From contig NZ_CP109485.1 of NCBI RefSeq assembly GCF_035918235.1, positions 4,278,001 to 4,342,000 on the forward strand: a stretch of 64,000 nucleotides of DNA, written 5' to 3'. The notes beneath the pieces are model-generated. The model worked only from the letters and a program-made list of their open reading frames with translations. It had not been told where the DNA came from and searched no databases. Shown here one piece after another: positions 27,423-34,771 of the stretch (position 1 is its first letter; every line of letters begins with the position of its first letter). Both the position numbers and the translations under genes were made by a program. The stretch is from Streptomyces sp. NBC_01445. Its GTDB lineage: Bacteria; Actinomycetota; Actinomycetes; Streptomycetales; Streptomycetaceae.

Positions 27423-30125
27423 TCAGTACAGGCTGAGCAGCGCCTCCGTCGGGTCCACGGCCGCCGAGTCGCCGTCCGGTAGTGGGAGTTCGAACCAGAC
27501 GGTCTTGCCGCGCGGCGTCCTGCGCGAGCCCCAGGACGCGCTGAGCAGGCCGACGAGCTGAAGCCCGCGGCCGCCCTCGTCCGTGTCCCGTGCGCGGCGG
27601 CGGCGCGGCTGGACGAGGCCCGCGTCCCACACCTCGCACACGAGGGTGCGGTCGAGCAGGAGGCGCAGCCTGATGTCGCCCTCGCCGTACCGCAGAGCAT
27701 TGGTGACCAGCTCGCTGACCAGGAGTTCCGTCGTGTCGACGAGCGGCTCCAGGTCCCACTCGGTGAGCTTGGCGCGGGTGAACTCGCGGGCGCGGCCCAC
27801 CGAGCGCGGCTCGCGCGGCAGCGTCCAGTCGCCGACGGCGTCGGCCGGCAGGCCCTGCACGCGGGCCATGAGCAGCGCGATGTCGTCCTCGCCGTGGCGC
27901 GTGTCGAGCGTGGCCAGCACGTGGTCGCAGACGTCTTCGAGCGCGGGCGAGGGATCGTCCAGGGCGCTGCGGAACGCGGAGAGGCCCTCGTCGAGGGGAT
28001 GGTCGCGGGACTCCACGAGCCCGTCGGTGTAGAGGGCGAGGAGTGAGCCCTCGGGCAGCTCGACCTCGACCTCCTCGAAGGGTTCCCCGCCGACGCCGAG
28101 CGGCATCCCCGGGGGTACGTCGAGCATGAGCGCGCCATCGCCGGGCTCGACCAGGACGGGCGGCAGATGGCCCGCGTTGGCGAAGGTGCAGCGCCGCGTC
28201 ACGGCGTCGTAGACCGCGTACACGCAGGTGGCGAGGTAGACCTCGGAGAGGTCGGCGTCACCGGTTCTGCGGGCGGCGCGAGTGGCTTGCTGGACGCCGC
28301 CGCGGGGGCCGAGGGGGGACGTCGGGCCCCCGGGCGCGCCGAGGCCACGGGCGATCTCGTCGAGCGCGGAGAGCACCTCGGCGGGTTCGAGGTCGAGGAG
28401 GGCCAGGGTCCGTACGGCGGTGCGCAGTTCGCCCATGGCGACGGCGGCGCGCAGGCCGCGGCCCATGACGTCGCCGACGACGAGCGCGGTTCTGTGCCCC
28501 GGCAGCTCGATGACGTCGAACCAGTCGCCGCCGACCTCGGTGGCCGCGTTGCCCGGCAGGTAGCGGCAGGCGATGTCGAGGCCGGACGCCTCGGGGTCGT
28601 CCGGCGGGAGCAGCGACCGCTGGAGTATCAGGGCGCGCTCGTGCTCACGCCGGTAGAGGCGGGCGTTGTCGATACAGACGGCGGCGCGGGCGGCGAGTTC
28701 GACGGCGAGGGCGCGGTCGCGGTCGTTGAAGGGCTCGCTGCCCTTCGTACGGGCGAAGCGCGCGAGGCCGACGACGGTGTCGTGGGCAACCATCGGCACG
28801 GCCAGCGTGGACTGGACGAGGTCGCCGGACGCGGCGGGGACGAACTGGGGGCGGGCGGTGCGCAGGGCGTCCGCGCAGGGCGAGTTGAAGGAGTAGCGGT
28901 GGACGGCCCCGACCTCGACGACCCCGTCACCGCCGGACGCTTCGAGGTACGGCACGTCGGCGACGGCGCTCGCGGCGGCGACCCTGCGCAGCTCGGCGCT
29001 GCCGTCGGCGAGGCTGCGGCTGTTGAGCGCCGACTCGTCGCCCGCGAGAAGGCCCTGGTAGAGGTCGACGGACGCGAGGTCGCAGAAGCCGGGGACGACG
29101 ACGTCGAGGAGCTCGCGGGCGGTGGTCTCCAGGTCGAGCGAGTTGCCTATGCGGGCGCCCGCCTCGTTGAGGAGGGCGAGGTTGCGGCGGGCGTGGGCCG
29201 CCTCGCGGGCGGCGGCGTGGCGCCGGGTGACGTCGGTGGCGAGCCCGGCGACGCCGATGGGCCGGCCGCTGCCGCTGTGCACGCGGTAGAGGTTGATCGA
29301 CCAGTGGCGGCGCTCGGCGGAGTCGGGCGCGGGCCCGACGAGCTGCATGTCGGTGACGGAATCCCCGGTCTCCAGGACGCGGCGCAGCGCGGCCTGCACG
29401 CGGTCGGCCTCGCCGCGGGGCAGATAGTCGTGGACGGTGCGGCCGCGGTGGTCGTCGGCCCGGCCGCCGAAGACCGCGGCGAAGGGCCGGTTGGTCCGCT
29501 GCACCTTCAGGTCGGTGCCGAACAGCAGGAAGCCGAAGGGAGATTGGCCGAAAATGGCCTGCGACGCGGCGAGGTCCGTCTCGATACGGCGCAGGGCGCG
29601 GACATCGACGACGATGCAGACGGCCGCGCGCTCGCCGGACTCCGTCTCGGTCGGCATCACATAGACCTCGGCGATCCCCTCCGTATACGGCTCGGGGGGC
29701 CGGCCGGGGCCGTGCTGATCAGGGACGTGCGGATCGCGCTCTTCGGACTCGGTGCCGCCCGGGTCCGACGCCCGGCCCCTCGGCATCCGGAAGGGAACGA
29801 CGCCGGTCCACTCGCGGCCGTCGAGGATCTCCGCCATCTTGCGGTGGCCGCGCTCGCGCAGTTCCGTGGAGACGAAGGCCTCGATGGGGTCCTTGCCCAC
29901 GGCCTCCTGTGCACAGACACCGAAGAGCTGCGCCGCGCGCCGGCTCCACTGGTCGATCAGGCCGTCGGGGCCGATGGAGAAGGAGGCGACCTTGATGTAG
30001 TCGTACATCGAGCCGGGCGGACTGATCTGCCATGTCTCGGCCCGGGGCGGGCCTGCCGCATCGCGCGCGGCCGTCCCGCCCGAGGTGTCCTCGGACGACG
30101 TGGCCTTCGCTGGTATCTCGCTCAC
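27423..30125 (-). CDS. PAS-PAS-GAF-SpoIIE phosphatase with C-terminal HATPase domain
   Basis: 900 residues from GTG 30125, chosen for GGAGGGGAC about 9 nt upstream; the frame opens 14 codons earlier. Domains in order are PAS (about 45-180), a second PAS (about 195-305), GAF (about 320-490), a PP2C/SpoIIE phosphatase (about 515-750) and an anti-sigma-type HATPase_c (about 770-890). The phosphatase has metal-binding GGDWFDV, GDVMGRG and EDDIALL motifs. The ATPase has N-box SELVTNALRYG and G-box EGGRGLQLVG. Such proteins switch anti-sigma and anti-anti-sigma partners in response to signals sensed by PAS/GAF. A Gly/Pro-rich loop of about 35 residues interrupts the phosphatase domain. Partners are unknown. 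Confidence 0.92.
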   Translation of the reverse strand: MSEIPAKATSSEDTSGGTAARDAAGPPRAETWQISPPGSMYDYIKVASFSIGPDGLIDQWSRRAAQLFGVCAQEAVGKDPIEAFVSTELRERGHRKMAEILDGREWTGVVPFRMPRGRASDPGGTESEERDPHVPDQHGPGRPPEPYTEGIAEVYVMPTETESGERAAVCIVVDVRALRRIETDLAASQAIFGQSPFGFLLFGTDLKVQRTNRPFAAVFGGRADDHRGRTVHDYLPRGEADRVQAALRRVLETGDSVTDMQLVGPAPDSAERRHWSINLYRVHSGSGRPIGVAGLATDVTRRHAAAREAAHARRNLALLNEAGARIGNSLDLETTARELLDVVVPGFCDLASVDLYQGLLAGDESALNSRSLADGSAELRRVAAASAVADVPYLEASGGDGVVEVGAVHRYSFNSPCADALRTARPQFVPAASGDLVQSTLAVPMVAHDTVVGLARFARTKGSEPFNDRDRALAVELAARAAVCIDNARLYRREHERALILQRSLLPPDDPEASGLDIACRYLPGNAATEVGGDWFDVIELPGHRTALVVGDVMGRGLRAAVAMGELRTAVRTLALLDLEPAEVLSALDEIARGLGAPGGPTSPLGPRGGVQQATRAARRTGDADLSEVYLATCVYAVYDAVTRRCTFANAGHLPPVLVEPGDGALMLDVPPGMPLGVGGEPFEEVEVELPEGSLLALYTDGLVESRDHPLDEGLSAFRSALDDPSPALEDVCDHVLATLDTRHGEDDIALLMARVQGLPADAVGDWTLPREPRSVGRAREFTRAKLTEWDLEPLVDTTELLVSELVTNALRYGEGDIRLRLLLDRTLVCEVWDAGLVQPRRRRARDTDEGGRGLQLVGLLSASWGSRRTPRGKTVWFELPLPDGDSAAVDPTEALLSLY

Positions 30126-30426
30126 GCGAACCGTCCCCTCCAGCTCACCGCGTCCGGCACCGGTCACCGGGGCGGCTGCCCGCAGTATCCAGCACTACGG
30201 AGCCGCGCAACACGGTGTTCACGATCACACCACGGTCCCGACGCTTTTTGGCCCGTCCCCGCATAACAGGACGGCAACCAGATCCACGACTGTTCCGTGC
30301 CTTTTCCCGGCCGGCCTCTTCGCCGGTCGGCATGCTCCCTGTCTCCTAACCAGGGAGGGTTCCTCTTAACCGGCGCGACGCCATCGGTTCCGGCCGTCGG
30401 GTCCAGCCGCTGTTTCCGGCCGCCCG
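30126..30426 (-). promoter_or_regulatory. Gap between the anti-sigma-like gene and the SpoIIE-family gene
   Basis: About 300 bp between two minus-strand genes. A 9-bp imperfect hairpin (30307-30330) may end the upstream transcript. A shorter 6-bp hairpin (30336-30356) follows. The rest must carry the promoter of the phosphatase gene; I could not identify its boxes. Confidence 0.4.
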
Positions 30427-30909
30427 TCAGTGCCGGCCGGGCAGCGACAGTTCGAACCACACCGTCTTGCCCGTGTCACCGGGCCGCGTCCCCCACCGCC
30501 GCGCGGACCCCGCGACCAGCTGGAGCCCCCGTCCGCTCTCCTCGTCCGGTCCCGCGACCCGCTCCAGCGGCGGATCCGGAAGACGATCGGAGACCTCCAC
30601 CCGCAGGGTGTCGGCGGGCTCCGCCGACCGCAGGAGACGTACGCCGATGGGGCCGGAAGCGTGCCGGAGAGCGTTGGTCACCAGCTCACTGACGAGCAGT
30701 TCGGTGACATCGCCGAGCGAATCGAGATCCCAGACGCCGAGCTGGCCGCGGACCGCGGCACGAGCGGAACGGACTGCGCCCGGCTCCTCGGGGAAGACCC
30801 ACTCGGCGCACTCCCCGTCGGTGTCGATCACGCCGATCACTTCCCAGGCAGCAGTAGAACCCCGTCCACTCCTTCGGACCACGTCCGATTTCATAGGGTT
30901 AATCGGCAT
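30427..30909 (-). CDS. Anti-sigma-factor-like ATP-binding protein (HATPase_c)
   Basis: 160 residues consisting of a single GHKL ATPase domain as in SpoIIAB/RsbW-type serine kinases. The N-box is ELLVSELVTNALRHA and the glycine-rich lid is ESGRGLQLV. Streptomyces encode many of these small regulators; typical targets are sigma factors or anti-anti-sigma proteins. No sigma or STAS gene is nearby. The C-terminal half resembles the ATPase domain of the adjacent phosphatase. The start at 30909 has no clear ribosome site, and an ATG five codons later is possible. Confidence 0.85.
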   Translation of the reverse strand: MPINPMKSDVVRRSGRGSTAAWEVIGVIDTDGECAEWVFPEEPGAVRSARAAVRGQLGVWDLDSLGDVTELLVSELVTNALRHASGPIGVRLLRSAEPADTLRVEVSDRLPDPPLERVAGPDEESGRGLQLVAGSARRWGTRPGDTGKTVWFELSLPGRH

Positions 30910-31048
30910 ATACCCGGTCGGGCGTAGGGGCTACCGTCCCACGCGAACACTCCGCGAACGGAGCACGCGGAACGCCCGACCAGCGGCACGACGGGTGACA
31001 CGACCCGCAGCGCGGCGGGCCCCGCGGACAGGTCCCCCGGCGTACGGA

Positions 31049-31444
31049 TCACGGCTGCCGCGCCGCGAGCACCGCCTTCACCGCCGGCACGTCCTGGTCG
31101 AGCCAGTCCACGGACCAGATCTCGTCCGGCCCGAGCCAGCGCAGTTCGTCGTGGTCCTCCAGGGGGCGCGGCCGGCCGGACAGCGGGCGCGCGGTCCATA
31201 CCCGCAGCACGTATCCGGGCTTCAGGGGCCACTCCCCCGGGACGCGTGCCACGAGCTCGGCGCCGATCCCGAGCTCCTCGCGCAGTTCCCGTACGAGCGC
31301 CTGCTCCGGATCCTCGCCGGGTTCGACCTTGCCGCCGGGGAGTTCCCAGCGGCCCGCCAGTTCGGGGGGCGCACTGCGTCGTGCGGCGAGCAGGCGGCCG
31401 CTGTCGTGGAGGGCCGCCGCGACGACGACGGTCGGTTCAGTCAT
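31049..31444 (-). CDS. Nudix hydrolase (MutT-like)
   Basis: 131 residues. The Nudix box starts at G38 (GKVEPGEDPEQALV, then RELREELGI) and fits the G-x5-E-x7-RE-U-x-EE-x-GU consensus exactly. MutT-type members hydrolyse oxidised or other nucleoside diphosphate-linked compounds; the specific substrate is not evident. The ATG 31444 (MTEPTVVVAA) gives the usual family length. It lies 31 bp after the SPOR-like gene on the same strand. Confidence 0.9.
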   Translation of the reverse strand: MTEPTVVVAAALHDSGRLLAARRSAPPELAGRWELPGGKVEPGEDPEQALVRELREELGIGAELVARVPGEWPLKPGYVLRVWTARPLSGRPRPLEDHDELRWLGPDEIWSVDWLDQDVPAVKAVLAARQP

Positions 31445-31475
31445 GTGCCGGAGCCTACGGCCGCGGACGGGAACG

Positions 31476-31667
31476 TCAGCGCGCGGTGCCGTTCTGCGCC
31501 TGGCCGAGGCGCTCGACCCAGTAGAGCTGCTTGTGGCCGCGGTCATCGAGACTGTCGGCGATCTGCTGGGCTTCCGCCCTGGTCGCGTACCTGCCGACGC
31601 GATAGCGGTTGCCGTTGTCGTCCTGGCGTATGACGAGCCACACAAGCGTGGTCGTGCCCTCGTTCAT
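31476..31667 (-). CDS. Small SPOR-domain-like protein
   Basis: 63 residues from ATG 31667, preceded by GGAG in the upstream GGAGTGGAGGGGC stretch. The sequence alternates strands and a helix (VWLVIRQDDNGNRYRVGRYA, then TRAEAQQIADSLDD), a pattern found in SPOR-like peptidoglycan-binding repeats. It lacks a signal peptide or membrane segment, so any wall-binding role is doubtful. It is probably co-transcribed with the Nudix gene. Confidence 0.75.
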   Translation of the reverse strand: MNEGTTTLVWLVIRQDDNGNRYRVGRYATRAEAQQIADSLDDRGHKQLYWVERLGQAQNGTAR

Positions 31668-31810
31668 CTCGCCCCTCCACTCCCCGACCCCGGCTCGCAC
31701 AGCGCCCCGCTTTCTGAGGAAACCCCACTCCGCATATGCCCGAGCGTACGCCTGACCTTCACGCAGCGGATACGCATTGGCACAAAGAGATACGCAACCA
31801 GCCAATCCGC

Positions 31811-31840
31811 AGGGGGCGCACTCCGAAGAGTGCGCCCCCT
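31811..31840 (-). terminator. Terminator of the NCS1 permease gene
   Basis: Perfect 13-bp arms (31811-31823 and 31828-31840) with a tetraloop that reads UUCG in the minus-strand RNA, 30 nt after the permease stop. Confidence 0.85.
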
Positions 31841-31870
31841 GGACGTTCCGTGGCCTCCCCGCTCCGGGCG

Positions 31871-33556
31871 TCAGCCCGTACGCACCGCCGGCATCGGCAT
31901 GAGCACCGGCCCCGCTTGCGGCTCCTTGCGGCAGACGTCGCCGCACTCCGCGTCGAGCGAGCAGCACAGCGAGCAGATCGGGCCCGACCGGACGGGGCAG
32001 TCCGCGATGTCGGGGAGTTCGTACGCCGTCTCGCAGACACTGCACGTGTGGGTCGCGGTGATGTCGGCGATCTCGACGTCGGGGCCGTTCACGGGGTTGG
32101 GCCTGGCCAGGTAGTACTTGCCCTTGGTGGCCCAGGCGATCAACGGGCAGAGCGTCAGGGCGAGTCCGGCCGCGATGAACGTCGAGAAGGCCTCCGCGTA
32201 CGCACCGAACACCCCGAAGAACGCGACGATCGAGACGGTCGACGCGATCACCATGGCGCCGAAGCCGGCCGGGTTCACGGCGTACAGATAGGCCCGTTTG
32301 AACTCGATGTACTTGGGGCTCCAGCCGACCCGCTTGTTGATGACGAGGTCGGCGGCGACGGCCGCGATCCAGGCGATGCCCACGTTCGAGTAGAAGCCGA
32401 GCAGCTTGTTCAGGGCCGCGAACATGTTCATCTCCATCAGCGTCAGCGCGATGGCGAGGTTGAGGAAGATGTACCAGACGCGGCCCGGGTGCCGGTGCGT
32501 GATGCGGGAGAAGAAGTTCGACCAGGACAGCGAGCCGCTGTAGGCGTTGGTCACGTTGATCTTGATCTGGGAGACGACCACGAAGAGCGCGGCGGCGGGC
32601 AGGGCGACCGAGCCGAGCCACGGCTTGAGTGCCTCGACCTGCGGCGCGATGGGTTCCAGGGCGTGGGTCTTGCCGACTGCTTCGAGGGCTACGAAGGCGA
32701 GGAGCGCGCCGCCGAGTTGTTTCGCGGCGCCGATGATCACCCAGCCGGGTCCGGCCGCGAGAACGGCCAGATTCCATCGCTTCCGGTTCTGCTCGGTCTT
32801 CGCCGGCATGAATCGCAGATAGTCGGCCTGCTCACCGATCTGCGCGATGAGGGAGAGCGCGACGCCGGTGCCGAGGCCGAAGCCGAGCCAGGAGAACCCG
32901 CTGCCCGCGCCCTCCGTGCCGCCGAAGCGGGTGAAGTCGCCGAAGGAGCCCGGCGAGTGGAAGGCCAGGATCACGAAGGGCAGGACGAGGCCGATGAGCC
33001 AGACCGGCTGCGTCCACGCCTGCACCTTGGCGAGCGCACCCATGCCGCGGAAGACGATCGGGATGACGATGAGCGTGGTCAGCAAGTAGCCGACGGGCAG
33101 CGGCAGTCCGACGACCTCGTGCATGGCCTGCGCCATGATCGAGCCTTCGAGCGCGAAGAAGATGAAGGTGAACGAGGCGTAGATGAGGGACGTGAGCGTC
33201 GAGCCGAAGTAGCCGAAGCCCGCGCCCCGGGTGATGAGGTCCATGTCCAGGCCGTACTTGGCGCAGGCGCGGGCGATGGGGATGCCGGTCAGGAAGATGA
33301 TCGTCGCCGCGCACAGGATCGAGGCGAGCCCGCTCGTGAAGCCGTACGTGAAGACGATGGAGGCGCCGATCGCGAAGTCGGCGAGATAGGCGATGCCGCC
33401 GAGCGCGGTGGACGCGACCATGGTCGGTGACCAGCGCCGGTAGGAGTGGGGCGCGTAGCGCAGCGAGAAGTCCTCGCGGCTCTCGTCCGCGGCGAGCTTG
33501 GCGTAGCTGCGCCGCGGCGCGGCTGCCTCCGTGTCACGGGTGACCGTGTCCGTCAT
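31871..33556 (-). CDS. NCS1-family nucleobase:cation symporter with cysteine-rich C-terminal tail
   Basis: 561 residues with about 12 membrane segments and the N-terminal RRWSPTMVAS segment typical of the purine-cytosine permease (NCS1) family, which imports cytosine, purines, hydantoins or similar compounds with Na+ or H+. Unusually, a cytoplasmic tail of about 60 residues after the last helix holds eight cysteines (505, 508, 520, 528, 531, 532, 538, 542) plus a His, arranged like two zinc-ribbon or treble-clef knuckles. Ordinary NCS1 proteins end soon after the last helix. It is transcribed with its own terminator, downstream of a GntR regulator on the same strand. Confidence 0.88.
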   Translation of the reverse strand: MTDTVTRDTEAAAPRRSYAKLAADESREDFSLRYAPHSYRRWSPTMVASTALGGIAYLADFAIGASIVFTYGFTSGLASILCAATIIFLTGIPIARACAKYGLDMDLITRGAGFGYFGSTLTSLIYASFTFIFFALEGSIMAQAMHEVVGLPLPVGYLLTTLIVIPIVFRGMGALAKVQAWTQPVWLIGLVLPFVILAFHSPGSFGDFTRFGGTEGAGSGFSWLGFGLGTGVALSLIAQIGEQADYLRFMPAKTEQNRKRWNLAVLAAGPGWVIIGAAKQLGGALLAFVALEAVGKTHALEPIAPQVEALKPWLGSVALPAAALFVVVSQIKINVTNAYSGSLSWSNFFSRITHRHPGRVWYIFLNLAIALTLMEMNMFAALNKLLGFYSNVGIAWIAAVAADLVINKRVGWSPKYIEFKRAYLYAVNPAGFGAMVIASTVSIVAFFGVFGAYAEAFSTFIAAGLALTLCPLIAWATKGKYYLARPNPVNGPDVEIADITATHTCSVCETAYELPDIADCPVRSGPICSLCCSLDAECGDVCRKEPQAGPVLMPMPAVRTG

Positions 33557-33679
33557 GAGGGTTCCTGTCGTCCGGCCGATTGCGGGTACGGACGGAAGTT
33601 AGGAGCCGTGCATGACAATGCGGGGCGGCCGGTGATTGCCCCGGCGTTACGGGAGGCGGCCGCGCGTTAAGTCGTGGTC

Positions 33680-33699
33680 ACGCCCTGCGGACAGGGCGT
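33680..33699 (-). terminator. Terminator of the gntR-family gene
   Basis: 8-bp perfect arms (33680-33687 and 33692-33699) with a 4-nt loop, 11 nt after the regulator stop codon. It separates the regulator from the permease gene, which must therefore have its own promoter in 33557-33679. Confidence 0.65.
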
Positions 33700-33710
33700 T
33701 CGCGTATCGG

Positions 33711-34472
33711 TCACTTCACGGGCAGGTGGTATGCGATCCGGTACCGGTCGGCGGGGACGACGACGTCCGCCGTCTCGACCGGCCTGCCCGACGCGAAGTA
33801 CGTGCGCTGGATGACGAGGACGACATGGCCGGGCACTCCACCGAGCGCCATGAGCTCCTCGGCGAGGCCGGGGCGGGCGCCGACCTCCTCCGTCACGTTG
33901 TCCACGATCACGTCGATGGCGGACATGCGCTCGACGACGCCGCAGCCGCCGAGGGGGCCTTCCTCGGGGAGCATCACGGGGGTGCGTCCAGTGACCGCCA
34001 GGGGCTCCCAGGAGGTGGAGAGCATCATGACCTCTCCCGCGTCCCGGTAGACGTACTTCGTGCACATCACGCGGTCTCCGGCGCGGACGCCGAGGCGCTC
34101 GGCGATGACGCTGCTCGCCTCGGCCTGCTCGCTGCGGGACTCCCAGGTGCCGCGCGCCGTCTCGTCGGCCTGCTCCTGCTTGAAGGGGGTGGAGCCGCTG
34201 ATCGGCCGGTATCCGGAGCGGGCGACGCGGCGCGGGACCGGCGTCTCGCGCACATACGTGCCCGACCCCGAGCGTCCCTCGACGAGTCCTTCGGCCATCA
34301 GCACCTTGCGGGCTTCGAGGGCGACGGTGTCCGAGACGCCGTACTCCTCGCGGATCCTGGCCTGTGAGGGGAGGCGGGTGTGCGGTGGCAGCGATCCATT
34401 GACGATCTTCTTGCGAAGATCACCCGCGACGCGCAGATACGCCGGCTGCTCACCGAATGTCACTGGCTGCAC
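33711..34472 (-). CDS. GntR-family transcriptional regulator with UTRA domain (HutC subfamily)
   Basis: 253 residues. The N-terminal winged helix-turn-helix (about 10-75) contains PSQARIREEYGVSDTVALEARKVL, shown here in part as RIREEYGVSDTVALEARK. The UTRA effector-binding domain follows (about 95-245). HutC-type regulators usually respond to small metabolites and often control adjacent transport genes. It is divergent from the GH65 gene (299 bp) and lies upstream of the NCS1 permease. Either neighbour could be its target; the dyads in the divergent gap favour the former or autoregulation. Confidence 0.9.
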   Translation of the reverse strand: MQPVTFGEQPAYLRVAGDLRKKIVNGSLPPHTRLPSQARIREEYGVSDTVALEARKVLMAEGLVEGRSGSGTYVRETPVPRRVARSGYRPISGSTPFKQEQADETARGTWESRSEQAEASSVIAERLGVRAGDRVMCTKYVYRDAGEVMMLSTSWEPLAVTGRTPVMLPEEGPLGGCGVVERMSAIDVIVDNVTEEVGARPGLAEELMALGGVPGHVVLVIQRTYFASGRPVETADVVVPADRYRIAYHLPVK

Positions 34473-34771
34473 TCCCTAAGACCCGTGGCGACCCATCGGA
34501 TTGACAGACAGCAACAGCGTCGCAACCCTGGGTTGTGTGCCGCAAGCGAAGGCCAAAGAATCACTCGAAGTGATGACATGCGCGGCCGCAGGCCTTTACG
34601 CAGGGAGTTTCTCCGGGTAAGGGAATCCTTACGCCCTGGCGTCGAGCAACCATCGACCGGCCGTCGACCGGCCGTCGAGGCAGGGCGCGGCATGCGACAC
34701 CCCCGCCATCCGTGGGACCTCCATCGCGGGTTGCCCGACTCCCGTCCGCAACCGCCCGCATCGTCGGATGC
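34473..34771. promoter_or_regulatory. Divergent promoter region, gntR-type gene and GH65 gene
   Basis: About 300 bp. It contains TTGACA at 34501-34506 (plus strand), the dyad ATCACT-CGA-AGTGAT at 34560-34574, and two overlapping 15-bp dyads TCGAC-CGGCC-GTCGA at 34653-34667 and 34664-34678. These are good operator candidates for the divergent GntR protein or a sugar-responsive repressor. Function is inferred from symmetry and position only. Confidence 0.5.
34653..34678. repeat. Overlapping dyad repeats, candidate operators
   Basis: An 11-bp unit TCGACCGGCCG is repeated in tandem and ends in TCGA, giving two interlocked near-palindromes about 94-119 bp upstream of the GH65 start codon. Confidence 0.45.

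Noticed and set aside
24173..28138. Open minus-strand frame of more than 1300 codons antisense to the TPM and pspA genes
   Set aside because: It arises from the G/C third-position bias of the genes on the plus strand. It has highly repetitive Arg/Ala/Gly composition, and both overlapped genes have clear domains and ribosome sites.
31476..32777. 433-codon minus-strand frame that ends with the 63-residue SPOR-like protein
   Set aside because: The upstream part is an out-of-frame shadow of the permease gene and crosses its terminator. Only the final 63 codons after ATG 31667 are credible.
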